Shown: positions 38,101 to 45,848 of the stretch, piece by piece | Layout: the number at the start of each line of letters is the position of its first letter | Position numbering within the stretch: the first letter of the stretch is position 1 | NCBI GenBank assembly: GCA_944472135.2 | Contig: OX235263.1 | Location: forward strand, 88,506,721 to 88,570,720 | Source of the DNA: Trichobilharzia regenti | Taxonomy: Eukaryota > Platyhelminthes > Trematoda > Strigeidida > Schistosomatidae | DNA: 64,000 nucleotides | Direction: 5' to 3' | Translations under genes and position numbers: made by a program | Notes under the pieces: generated by a model | Told to the model about the DNA's origin: nothing | Seen by the model: only the letters and a program-made list of their open reading frames with translations | The model's database searches: none

Positions 38101-40379
38101 TCAATTCACATACATTATAACATTCTAGCAAGTTAGTTATTTATTTTGACTATAAAAACACTCGTCTTATTTCCCATCTGATTGCACTTGATTGATAACA
38201 TTCATATTATTATTATTTCTGAATGTACGTTATGTTATATCGATTTTTATTCAAATATCTAGTCAATTCCCCACATGTATATAAATGAAGGAAGAAAGTT
38301 GTGTGAGTGAGTGGTTTGATATAATTATGAGCAATAGTTTCTGCTCGAAACGTGTGGTCATCAGTTAATATTACTGTATAACACTCCACTGTGTGATTTA
38401 TCAAAATAAAATATTATTTATAATGGAGCTATACGTTACCACAGTGCCCAAGTTTTATACTTGTATTGTACTGAATAACTAGCGACTGTGTTTTCTCCAC
38501 TTCCTGAGTTCCGAGAGGAATTTGAGGCCTCGGACTTCAAAATTTCGTGAATTACGGTAGTTCGCCTCGCGCAAAACATCCCCTCTTCATACTCTTATCT
38601 GAACATAGTATAATAAACGAGATTATGTTTAGCAGTCGGTCAGCTTTAAGTCAAATACAGGCATCCTTCATCACTAGTGAGCGCCCTGACACTAAACAAC
38701 AAACGAACTAAAAGGCAGTCTGTTGAACAGCGTGTATGTGAACATCATCCCGATGACCCCAAGATTACGAGACCAATGCGTTGAACATTTATTCATTGAG
38801 ACCAGATAAAAACGCTATTTACATTATGAGTTCTCTCGGTGCTGAATGCTTCTTCACAGTCGAGATGAACTCCCAACATCTGATTCACTATAATATATTA
38901 ATAAAGCCTGTCTGCATAACCGGTTATCACACACATTCACTAACGTAGCGAAGTGTAATAGACAAAAGTGTAGTAGATAAGTTTGATCGAGATAAAGGAC
39001 AAACTACAGGAGTAATCCTACAACTAATCAATCACCGATGTCGTACAGTTATTTGATACTGGTCTTTTGTGTGCAGAAATAGACAGTAGGAAATATTTAC
39101 TTGTCCTAAAATGATTCAACTAAAATCGAACGAGTAATTGGTCAATGTCACAGTTTCATGTGATTAAAATTCCACTGTCATTGAGAGACAGTAAGTGCAA
39201 TAGTAACATACTGTGAACTACATTTTGACACATGTAATCAGAATAATGTGACGGTGTCCAGTATCACCTGCCTGTTAGCAAGTCAAGGTGTTCTAAACAT
39301 CGAACAGCCATCTCAGTGATTTTGTGGTAAGATCACTGTAGCTTATCCAGCATAATCGATAATTTAGAAAACCCTGGCCAAACTGGCAAGCAAGCTGTCT
39401 CCGGTTGCAGATATTACTTATTAGCACATGTCAAATGTGATAGGATGCTTCGAAATCTGAAGGTTGTTTACAAGGTTAGAAGAGGAGTGTGCAATATGCA
39501 CACACTTCCTCACTTAATAATATCTTGGCGCGTCGGCGGTTCACTTTTCGAGCACTCACTAACCACGTGGGATGTAGAGATCCTATTCTACGCAGACGCA
39601 CTCCTCGACCTCGTCTACATGATAATAAGTCTGAGAATGAAAAGAGGATAGGAGTGAATCTAGCAAATTCATCCTGTAAAGACAACACCGCCGATACTGA
39701 AACAACAAAAAGAGACGCTTTTCATTACACAAGGAACTCACAGAATTGGAAAATGCGCGTAACCCAAAAACTCTATACTCAAAAAATATCTACACTCTCA
39801 AAAAATGCCATCAGTCGCACACTTCAGTGTGCATAACATGGTGGACAACACTGAGACCAAATTTAATATTTCAGACGAGTCCGAATGTCCACAACATAAG
39901 ACTTTAAGTGCTAGGTGCATTTCAACGATCCACTCAGTCATAGACACTCATCGTCAAATCGACATTGAAATTCAGAGATATGCCTAAGATCTCAGATACA
40001 CATATATAAAATAAATAAAAAAGTATACATAAAATGAACTCACATAATTTCGATGTTGCGTATGATCCACAATCATACCAAAGACGATTCTTGAAATACT
40101 TGAACAAGCATTAGCGAATAATGCAGTTATCCCCAACTGATAAGACGTCAAACCGTGTGTAGCCAGTATCGGATTCATATAGACGAACAAAGCCGAGATA
40201 ACTAGTTTGTTTCGTTTTGTTATTTTCAAAAAACAAATGGCAGACTTACCACAGAATTGGAAAAAGTAATTCATCTTAACTGCAATCAATTGTTTATTGA
40301 TTTCTTTGCACAGATTCCTCATGCTTTTGTCTTTCGATAATACTGAAATTGATAATAACGATGATAATGATAACAACAA
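19088..40379 (-). CDS. Major facilitator superfamily transporter, MFSD6/MFS_1-like, five exons
   Basis: Exons (minus): 40,379-40,250; 40,201-40,044; 31,810-31,647; 22,815-22,529; 20,118-19,088. Every junction has GT/AG and the phases agree (1, 0, 2, 1), giving 1,770 nt = 589 residues plus TAA. Residues 20-96 give the first helices and a motif-A-like loop (FGMIVDHTQHR, D89). Residues about 151-247 form a Cys-containing segment with three N-glycosylation sequons (NLT, NQT, NQS), so probably an exofacial loop. Exon 5 holds the remaining helices and a second motif-A-like GPLVKRFG. Homology to the MFS_1-like family is by recognition; the substrate is unknown. A TTTCAG acceptor at 40,343 suggests an upstream or trans-spliced leader, in which case translation may begin at Met 40,322 (570 residues). 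Introns: 48 bp, 8.2, 8.8 and 2.4 kb, the small-then-large pattern of schistosomes. Confidence 0.85.
20485..20815. repeat. Foldback (imperfect inverted repeat)
   Basis: GTTGGCACTTACCAGT at about 20,531 and following returns as its complement, ending GGTGAGTGCCAAC near 20,762. AAGGAACTCAT at about 20,574 pairs with ATGAGTTCCTT at about 20,711. Outer blocks at about 20,490 and 20,790 also pair. Loop of about 120 bp. Possibly a MITE-like or Penelope-derived foldback; no terminal target duplication was identified. Confidence 0.65.
22320..22455 (+). repeat. Decayed Sm-alpha SINE with hammerhead remnant
   Basis: Keeps GGAACAACATCACC, TATATCCAGCTGATAAG and the 3' end TTCCACTGTTAGTCAG. The core reads CTGATAA and GAGA where CTGANGA and GAAA are required, so the ribozyme is dead. 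Confidence 0.7.
22529..22815 (-). CDS. MFS gene exon 4
   Basis: 287 nt between acceptor AG (22,817-22,816) and donor GTAAGT (22,528). Encodes a hydrophilic segment with five Cys and sequons NLT, NQT and NQS. No helix, so it is probably an extracellular loop. The reading frame continues open upstream and downstream of the exon, but the splice phases select these bounds. Confidence 0.85.
24455..24980 (+). repeat. Interspersed repeat shared with 63,510-64,000
   Basis: Contains GGGTCCGATAATCATACACC and CAGTCGACTCCAAAGGTCAT, both present in the same order and orientation at the right edge. It includes a piece of the family-2 SINE. The 88-codon frame inside has no domain. The orientation is direct, unlike the surrounding palindrome. 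Confidence 0.8.
26480..26672 (+). repeat. Hammerhead-bearing SINE, family 2
   Basis: GGATTCCAGTGGCTGAACGG A-box-like start, AGGTTCGAACTCCC B box at 26,540-26,553, CACTGAAGAGTCC hammerhead remnant at 26,569, tail CTAACTGATATCACCTCG. It marks the outer end of the palindrome arm; the partner is 63,155-63,345. Confidence 0.75.
30110..30230 (-). repeat. Decayed family-2 SINE (hammerhead remnant)
   Basis: Minus strand: CCACTGAAATTCTC core-like segment followed by AAACGAAACGCTAGGCTGTCC. Partner of the better copy at 59,620-59,770. Confidence 0.6.
30530..30705 (-). repeat. tRNA-headed SINE
   Basis: Minus strand: head with B box GGTTCGACCACAGGCC (about 30,632) and the ACTAGTGGG-type end near 30,530. 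The partner in the right arm is 59,165-59,335, so this insertion predates the palindrome duplication. Confidence 0.7.
31647..31810 (-). CDS. MFS gene exon 3 (left palindrome copy)
   Basis: 164 nt, acceptor AG at 31,812-31,811, donor GTGAGT at 31,646. Encodes a helix (VLMALSSATMGLVLMIFTLP) and the start of the loop. An identical product is encoded at 56,355-56,518 (+). Confidence 0.88.
31975..32450 (+). mobile_element. Penelope-like GIY-YIG remnant
   Basis: Plus strand, two or three frames: VSNIGRTIKQ, LDFGTSSFVIKQGTNK, then NLQVRHLHTAEVIGIHLNKP and VRKKLPQILSL, the standard C-terminal order of Penelope endonucleases. Stops are present. Mirrored at 55,714-56,189 (-). Confidence 0.75.
32490..32695. 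repeat. Inverted pair of Sm-alpha SINE pieces with hammerhead remnants
   Basis: Minus-strand copy at 32,600-32,498 has GTGATGAGTCCCTAATAGGGA, then GAAT rather than GAAA. Plus-strand copy at 32,603-32,682 has GGGCGAAACTCGC and CTAATGCTAGTCACCATCC but no CUGANGA. Both ribozymes are dead. The two copies share the CTAGTCACCATCCACC end facing outward. Mirrored at 55,469-55,674. Confidence 0.75.
33072..33365 (-). mobile_element. Solo-LTR-type repeat (left arm)
   Basis: Minus-strand copy of the family at 54,800-55,093: ends TGTAACAACAG on the plus strand and carries the TTAATAAACGATCTG signal. No internal retroelement genes beside it. Confidence 0.65.
33836..33857. repeat. (TA)n microsatellite
   Basis: About eleven TA units; its mirror copy lies at 54,308-54,328. 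Confidence 0.9.
34679..34890 (-). repeat. tRNA-headed composite SINE (left arm)
   Basis: Minus strand: TGTCGGTGGTTTGGTGG head, GGGGTTCGATCGCC B box (about 34,836), GGATGAATT-like body and the tail GAAGGCTTATATCCCACTGG ending near 34,680. Mirror: 53,275-53,486. Confidence 0.75.
36718..38420. mobile_element. Nested palindrome made of Penelope-like 3' ends (left arm)
   Basis: 36,718-37,402 is the reverse complement of 37,728-38,420. The plus-strand stretch 37,440-38,420 aligns with the GIY-YIG plus terminal part of the element at 13,255-14,208. This is a 5'-truncated Penelope-like element carrying an inverted terminal copy. Each terminus holds a hammerhead-like segment with stem GAGCA/TGCTC, then CGAAAC and GTC. 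The 63-codon frames at 36,723-36,914 and 38,213-38,404 are terminal-repeat readings, not genes. Confidence 0.8.
38330..38380 (+). ncRNA. Candidate decayed hammerhead in Penelope terminal repeat
   Basis: TTATGAGCA...TGCTCGAAAC...GGTC: perfect 5-bp stem II GAGCA/TGCTC, CGAAA junction, a two-base-pair stem III with a GTGTG loop, and a GUC cleavage triplet. The first core element reads TTATGA rather than CTGATGA. Same segment at 14,100-14,150 (+) and in the three other nested-palindrome termini. Penelope elements are known to carry such minimal hammerheads. Confidence 0.4.
39535..39700 (+). repeat. Decayed tRNA-headed composite SINE (left arm)
   Basis: CGTCGGCGGTTCAC head, GAGATCCTATTCT in place of a proper B box, ACGCACTCCTCGACCTCG, then AAAGAGGATAGGAGTGAA and CATCCTGTAAAGACAAC body. 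Mirror: 48,464-48,629. Confidence 0.6.
40044..40379 (-). CDS. MFS gene exons 1-2 with 48-bp intron (left copy)
   Basis: Exon 1 is 40,379-40,250. The intron, 40,249-40,202, starts GTAAGT and ends ACTAG. Exon 2 is 40,201-40,044 with donor GTGAGT. The intron is also open in the reading frame, so an unspliced reading is possible, but removing it restores the MFS pattern (FQFC then VISALFVYMNP). Encoded residues are identical in the right copy. Confidence 0.87.
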
Positions 40380-41500
40380 CGACTGTTCCCCCTTCTGATC
40401 AACTCGTTATTACAGAGAAGACAAACTCAGTCTTTCCAGGAGTGAATAAGCATTGAGGATGGAAGTAACTGCGAAACAAACTGGCCAATCTTTCTGTTCT
40501 TATACACTTGAATGCGTCTCACAGAGACAGCCAGTCAATTACAATTTCCAATCTCCTCAGGCGGTTGGCTTATGGCGATTTTGGTATCCGTGCTCAGAGA
40601 GAAGCTGTCTGTAATCACATCAGATGTTGTAACGCTCAGCTGTTTTCCAGGTCTTAGTTATATGAACTGTCTGTTCCTACACAGATGAAATTCCGTGTGT
40701 TTAGCGTTTGCGATAATCTACTCGAAAACACCTCGCCTAAATGTACACTATACACGTTATTAACTGTGTCAATTGACACACTGTGATTGGTCAGATTTCC
40801 CTTATACCGACTGACTGACCTTAATATAATATAAATTAGGCAATCACCACGTCTAGGCTAATATTCTATCGGTTTGAGAAAAAAATACCACCCACTTAAA
40901 ATGAATATCAAGGTGAATTCATCTGATGGATGATTTCAACCAATCATGACTTTTCACTATTTTAAGGTGTATTTCCTCGTCATCCAATCAACGCATTTGA
41001 CATTTATATGATATCTCCCTAACCACTTAGCTTAGCTGACGTTATAAATCTAATCTAATGTCTGTAATTGGGATTTACCGCATTTCTTAATATTTAGAAG
41101 CAAAAAGTCGACTCGAATATTCCTTTCGCTTCCGTCTAAAATAATATTTATATTTATTTATATTGCGTAATATGTGTGTCTTGAAGTCAAAAGAAAAAGA
41201 AGAAGAGACTATTTGGTGGAAAGTGGAATTTCCTCATTCTTTCTTTTTTAAGATTATTTGATTTATTTTAGTGCAAATGTGGAAATATGCGTGAGGACGG
41301 ATAGTTGTCTTCATTCAGTTAAATAAATCGTTAAGGGATTTGAAACTTGAAGCGAACTAGATCGATAAATAAATTGTGATTGCGGTGAGAAGCGAGAAGA
41401 TGGGAATATATTAGGCTGAGGAGAATATTGTATAGGTATTGGGGCTCTGTTGTCAGTTTATATCTCATGTTATACACTCACGGAGATCTGCAAGCGGGAA
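40380..41500. other. Upstream region of the left MFS copy
   Basis: About 1.1 kb between the first MFS exon and the RTE fragment, present in both arms. It must contain the promoter if the gene is active. No confident TATA box or other promoter motif can be named by eye. Confidence 0.4.
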
Positions 41501-42215
41501 CCTACAAGTTGCGGGAAGAAACCGGGGAAACAGGAATTTAAGTGAACGCAGTGAAGACAGAGGCAACGAAGACAACTAGCCAACAACAACAAGTAGCAAT
41601 CATTACCATTTGGAGAAATTTGAAGGAGACAATCTATTTCAATCATCTGAGCAGTATCATTTCATGTACAGCCAGCACGGATGAGGATGTCAATATGAGA
41701 ATCGGAAAAGAAAGACAGATCTTGGTCACTCTTAAATCAATGTTAGTCTTTTGCACTTTCGCCTCCCCCCCCCAGCAAAAAGAACGAAACTCTGATTTGA
41801 ACACTCAGATGAAGTCAGTTCTTCCATAAAGGTTCAGAAACTCATTACTTCACCAAAAAGCAATTCCAACAGGCCAGAGTTAATTTCAATCAACAATCAT
41901 CCTTTCGTTTCATAAAAAAAACAGATCAAATCGCCAGGACGTATTAGTAACAAGAAACTGTGCAGCCAATCAACCAACCAAGAGTATATTTTTCGACACA
42001 TGTGCTAAAGGATATGGAGATGGATCAGACATACTGTGAGGAAACTGTAGCGTAACAGTTGTCATGGAATTTTCAGGTAGCTTTCCTATGGGAAATTATG
42101 AGTTGGAGATGGAGTCCGAAAGTGGAATAGTTCAGATCGTGCGAGGTGATAATAGCACAGTGCAAGGTGGAATGCAGCTGTGATTTCGAAGGCTTATATT
42201 CCACTAGGAGCTTAA
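41501..42215 (+). pseudogene. Decayed RTE-type LINE, 3' end, crossing the palindrome inner boundary
   Basis: 41,542-41,829 (+) encodes NAVKTEATKTTSQQQQ and ADEDV-like STDEDVNMRIGKERQILVTLKS, matching the RT C-terminal region of the intact element (NIDKTEVMKITNQQ, ADEDVKSRIGKARNTFISLKS). Decayed C-terminal sequence continues to 42,215, ending with AGGCTTATATTCCACTAGG. The inner palindrome boundary at 41,976 lies inside this fragment, so only its first part is mirrored, at 46,188-46,624 (-). Confidence 0.8.
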
Positions 42216-42818
42216 TAATAGTTCACAAGGCAAGATCCACATTATTGAAGCCTCGGAAATATTGATCCAGGTGGATGAGAATTTGAGGATATAATTGATT
42301 GGTAAACAAATTTACCTCCATTTGATTTCTGTCTCCTTGATAGGATAGAAGAGTAAAGGCCAACTACGCCCGGGTTTCCTTAGGTAGCTACAATTTTCTA
42401 TGGCCTGATGTGATTTTGCATTAAGTTTCCAAAAGAATTTCTGGTATCATTCCATTTCAAAGGCGTTTTGTCGATATTTTGCTGCTCTGAGTGACAAACA
42501 CATTGAGATTACTGTTATCATCGCGCTAAGTGAATCATAAATGATCCTGAAGATATAAGTTAGGATTTAGGGAAAAGTGCATCCGTAATGTGGTTTTCAA
42601 ATAAACCCTAACAAATAATTTCGAACATTAATTCAACTTTAATCTAAAACTGTTCCAAACTCCAGCTCCTGACCCTATTAGTAGATAGACCATTGGTTGT
42701 ATACATACAATACTATGAGAAACTGGCCAGCATTCTTAAGAATTTTTATTTTAACAAAAACGAATGCTGCTAAACATTCGTTCACGTCTTAGACATTTTA
42801 TTCAAGAACATGCCATTT
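42216..42818. other. Palindrome spacer, left part; no gene recognised
   Basis: Single-copy, AT-rich sequence between the RTE fragment and the intact RTE. No domain or repeat partner seen. Confidence 0.45.
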
Positions 42819-42831
42819 TTCAACTAAATTA
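42819..42831. repeat. Target site duplication (3' side of RTE)
   Basis: TTCAACTAAATTA, identical to 46,060-46,072. Confidence 0.92.
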
Positions 42832-42840
42832 TTATTATTA

Positions 42841-44991
42841 TTATTGCTCCCTTGGGTTCCTAGTGGAACATAGGGCTTCAACTGCACGTCTCCATTTTCT
42901 TCTGTCTTCTGCTATACTTTTCGCCTGCATCCATGTTAATCCATATTCTTTCAACTCCTCTTCACACGATCTCCTCCATGTCACCCTTGGACGTCCCACA
43001 CGCCGCTTCCCTTTCGGGTTCCACTCGAGGGCTTGGCGCGCGATGTCACCCAGCGGTCTCCTCAGCGAGTGTCCGATCCATCTCCACTTTCTCCTGCATA
43101 TTTGTTGGGCGATTGGTTCTTGCTTTGTTTGTTCCCATAATTCCTTGTTGGTGATTCTTTCCGGCCATCTGATCTTCAGTATTGAGCGAAGACAGTTGTT
43201 AATAAAGGTCTGCAGCCTTTTGGAAATATTCTTTGTGACCCGCCAAGTTTCTGATCCGTATAGAAGAACTGACTTTACGTTTGTATTGAAAATCCGAATT
43301 TTGTTGGTGATGCTGAGTGACGAAGATTTCCAGATTGATTTCAGGCTGATGAATGTGTTTCTCGCCTTCCCGATTCTCGATTTGACATCCTCGTCCGCTC
43401 CTCCTGTAGTTGAGACAATGCTCCCTAGATAAGTGAATGAAGTAACCTCTTTCAAATCCCTCCCGTTGATGGTGATTGACGTTGGATGTTGTTGGTTGGT
43501 TATTTTCATAACCTCCGTCTTGTCTATGTTTACCTGGAGTCCTGTCTTCGCCGCTGCTTCTTCGACCAGTTTGTCGGTTTTCGCTTGTAAGTCTTCGATT
43601 GTGTGTGACATCAAACATAAGTCATCCGCGAAATCCAGGTCTTCTAGGTTCTTCACGTCGGTCCAGGATATTCCTGTCTTCTCGTTTCCCACAGTCTGAC
43701 GCATAATCCAGTCCACCACAATTAGGAATATCATTGGTGATAGTAAGCACCCTTGTCTGACTCCTGTGTTTACTCCAAACGCCTCGCTGAGTTTTCCGTT
43801 GTGGATCACTTGACATGTGCCGTTGTCGTACAGCTGTTGAATAAGGTTGATGAATATTTGGGGTACGCCATAGTACTCGAGTAATTTCCAAATTACTTCA
43901 CGGTCAACGCTGTCGAAGGCCTTCTCAAAGTCTATAAAGTTGAGGTAGAGGTTTGATTGCCATTCCATGCTTTGTTCGATGATGATGCGTAGAGTTGCAA
44001 TTTGGTCAGTACATGATTTGCCTTTCCTGAATCCAGCTTGTTCTGGTCGGAGTTCTGTCTCCAGTGCGTCCTTTAATCTCTCCAGGATGATGCGACTCAG
44101 GATTTTACTTGGCGTCGATAGGAGCATGATTCCTCGCCAGTTCTTGCAGAGTCCTAAGTCGCCCTTCTTTGGTAGTTTCACGAGGTAACCTTTCCTCCAG
44201 TCAGTAGGCACCTTTCCCTCCTTCCAGACCTTTTGCAATAATGGAGTCAGCATGTCTGCTGTCGTCTCTGGGTCTGCTTTCAGTGCTTCAGGGGGTATTC
44301 CATCTGGTCCGGCTGCTTTTCCAGCTTTCAGAAGTTTGATTGCATTCAAGACTTCAGCTTTCGTTGGAGGATTGGTGTCAACTTGCAGTTGTGTGCGCGC
44401 TGTTGTTGGTATTTCTGGACGGGTTGCAGGTGATGGTCGGTTCAAGAGTCCTTTGAAGTGATCCGCCCATTGTTTAATCTGTTTTTCTTCCTTGGTAATT
44501 GGGTTCCCTTGGCTGTCTTTTATAGGTTTCGCTTGTGTTGATCTCTTCCCGGATAGAGATTTGGTTATCTGATATAGTGTCCTCAGGTCCCTTTTGCCTG
44601 CTGCCTTTTCAGCTTCAGTAGCTAGATTGTCGTAGAATCGTCTTTTGTCCTTCCTAGCACTCTTCTTCACTTCTTTGTCCAGTGCTGTGTAAGTTGAGCT
44701 CAGCGTCTCCTTCTCCTGTCCGTCCTTGCATTGAATCATTTTCTCTTTCACCATTCTCCTCTCTTCTATTAATTTCCAAGTGTCCGTTGAGAGCCATTCC
44801 TTGTCTTGTCTCTTCTTTCTTCCTAGAACCGTTGAACACGTTTCGTTGAGAATCGCCTTCAGAGACTTCCAATGTTCTTCCACGCATGATTCTTCAGTGA
44901 TGTCGCGTAGTGTTTCCTGCTTTGCTCTGACAGTTGCAGTGAAGTGTCTTTTGTGGTTGTGTCCTTCAGTAATTGAGTGTTGAACTTGCAT
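42841..44991 (-). CDS. RTE reverse transcriptase
   Basis: 716 codons open; genuine homology starts near FTATVRAKQETL (residue about 17). The RT motifs appear in order: PDGIPPEALKA (about 230), RKGKSCTDQIATLR (about 325), NFIDFEKAFDSVD with catalytic D (about 355), GVRQGCLLSPMIF (about 410) and LDFADDLCLM, the ADD catalytic pair (about 450). Then FTYLGSIVSTTGG, VKSVLLYGSETW and a basic C-terminal stretch RRVGRPRVTW. It would reverse-transcribe the element RNA at a nick made by the endonuclease. The first residues lie in the wrong frame for the protein upstream, so the original product was one polyprotein of roughly 1,000 residues. Confidence 0.92.
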   Translation of the reverse strand: MQVQHSITEGHNHKRHFTATVRAKQETLRDITEESCVEEHWKSLKAILNETCSTVLGRKKRQDKEWLSTDTWKLIEERRMVKEKMIQCKDGQEKETLSSTYTALDKEVKKSARKDKRRFYDNLATEAEKAAGKRDLRTLYQITKSLSGKRSTQAKPIKDSQGNPITKEEKQIKQWADHFKGLLNRPSPATRPEIPTTARTQLQVDTNPPTKAEVLNAIKLLKAGKAAGPDGIPPEALKADPETTADMLTPLLQKVWKEGKVPTDWRKGYLVKLPKKGDLGLCKNWRGIMLLSTPSKILSRIILERLKDALETELRPEQAGFRKGKSCTDQIATLRIIIEQSMEWQSNLYLNFIDFEKAFDSVDREVIWKLLEYYGVPQIFINLIQQLYDNGTCQVIHNGKLSEAFGVNTGVRQGCLLSPMIFLIVVDWIMRQTVGNEKTGISWTDVKNLEDLDFADDLCLMSHTIEDLQAKTDKLVEEAAAKTGLQVNIDKTEVMKITNQQHPTSITINGRDLKEVTSFTYLGSIVSTTGGADEDVKSRIGKARNTFISLKSIWKSSSLSITNKIRIFNTNVKSVLLYGSETWRVTKNISKRLQTFINNCLRSILKIRWPERITNKELWEQTKQEPIAQQICRRKWRWIGHSLRRPLGDIARQALEWNPKGKRRVGRPRVTWRRSCEEELKEYGLTWMQAKSIAEDRRKWRRAVEALCSTRNPREQ

Positions 44992-45848
44992 TGTGGCCTA
45001 TCCCCAGCTATCCTCGAGGCTTTTAGTTTCACCTTGAAAGTCCCTTGTACTAGATAGTGGTCTGAACCCACATCTGCTCCTCTCCTTGACCTTGTGTCCA
45101 GTAGGCTCCGTCTCCACTTTCTTGAAATTGAGATGAAGTCTATTTGGTTCTTGGTGTTTCCATCTGGTGAAATCCATGTCGTCTTGTGTATATCCTTGTG
45201 TTTGAACACACTGCCACCAATCACCAAATCATTGAAGGCGCAGAAGTCTGAGAAGAGTTCACCATTGTCGTTCATTTCGCCGAGGGCCTCACGACCCATG
45301 GTGAGTTCTCTTCCTGTGTTGTCTCGTCCCAGCTTCGCATTCATGTCGCCCATCAGGATTTTGATATCGCCATTTGGGACGTTGTCCATTATTGCTTGTA
45401 GTTGTCTGTAGAACGCCTCCTTCTTCTCTTGTTCTGAGACGTTTGTAGGCGCATAACATTGAATGACTGTAACTTTCCTTCCTTTTGAGTTGAACCTGGC
45501 TGTCATTATCCTGGAGGAGATTGGTTCCCACTGCATGAGAGCTTTGGTTGCTGTTGGTGACATCATGATGGCCACTCCCTCGGTGTGCTCATGGTTGTCC
45601 TCTAGGTGGCCGGAATAGATTACTGTCTCTCCAGTAGGTAGTTGGCACCTTCCAGTTCCGTTCCATCTGCTCTCGCAGATTCCCAACACTTCTATTCTGT
45701 ACCTTCTCATTTCAGCGGCTATCTGGGCAGCCTTTCCAGTTTCGTACATTGTACGAACATTCCAGGTACCCATCCTTACTTTTGCTTTCATCGAAAGAAG
45801 GCACATCGGCTGACTGGCTTCCCGAAGGCTTTCACCAGCCTGCGTCAT
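44859..45848 (-). CDS. RTE APE-type endonuclease domain
   Basis: 329 codons from ATG at 45,848. Motifs: MGTWNVRTMYETGKAAQI (N-terminal beta strand and Asn), LGICESRWNGTG with the metal-binding Glu, CYAPTNVS, MGDMNAKLG with the catalytic Asp/Asn, NQIDFISIS, and the closing GSDHYLV with the catalytic His. It nicks target DNA to prime reverse transcription. Residues beyond about 303 are out of frame: the RT reading continues in the -1 frame from about 44,940. The shift could be a one-base deletion or, less likely, programmed -1 frameshifting; no clear slippery heptamer is in phase. Confidence 0.92.
   Translation of the reverse strand: MTQAGESLREASQPMCLLSMKAKVRMGTWNVRTMYETGKAAQIAAEMRRYRIEVLGICESRWNGTGRCQLPTGETVIYSGHLEDNHEHTEGVAIMMSPTATKALMQWEPISSRIMTARFNSKGRKVTVIQCYAPTNVSEQEKKEAFYRQLQAIMDNVPNGDIKILMGDMNAKLGRDNTGRELTMGREALGEMNDNGELFSDFCAFNDLVIGGSVFKHKDIHKTTWISPDGNTKNQIDFISISRKWRRSLLDTRSRRGADVGSDHYLVQGTFKVKLKASRIAGDRPQCKFNTQLLKDTTTKDTSLQLSEQSRKHYATSLKNHAWKNIGSL

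Larger units (their letters stand above)
31811..40043 (-). other. MFS intron 2 (left copy)
   Basis: 8.2 kb inside the near-identical part of the palindrome. Contains a Penelope remnant (31.98-32.45 kb), a Sm-alpha pair, a solo LTR, SINEs at 34.7 and 39.5 kb, and a nested Penelope palindrome (36.7-38.4 kb). Segments 33.4-34.6, 34.9-36.7 and 38.4-39.5 kb show no recognisable gene; their short frames are mirrored in the right arm only because the DNA is duplicated. Confidence 0.65.
26480..41976. repeat. Left arm of giant palindrome
   Basis: Reverse complement of 46,188-63,345. From 31,490 to 41,976 the coordinates of partners sum to 88,163-88,167 throughout, meaning almost no indels, and encoded exons are identical. 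From 31,490 outward to 26,480 similarity continues but with many substitutions. The inner end lies inside an old RTE fragment. Confidence 0.95.

Noticed and set aside
42764..43432. 222-codon plus-strand frame opposite the RT
   Set aside because: Antisense shadow of the RTE reverse transcriptase with no domain of its own.
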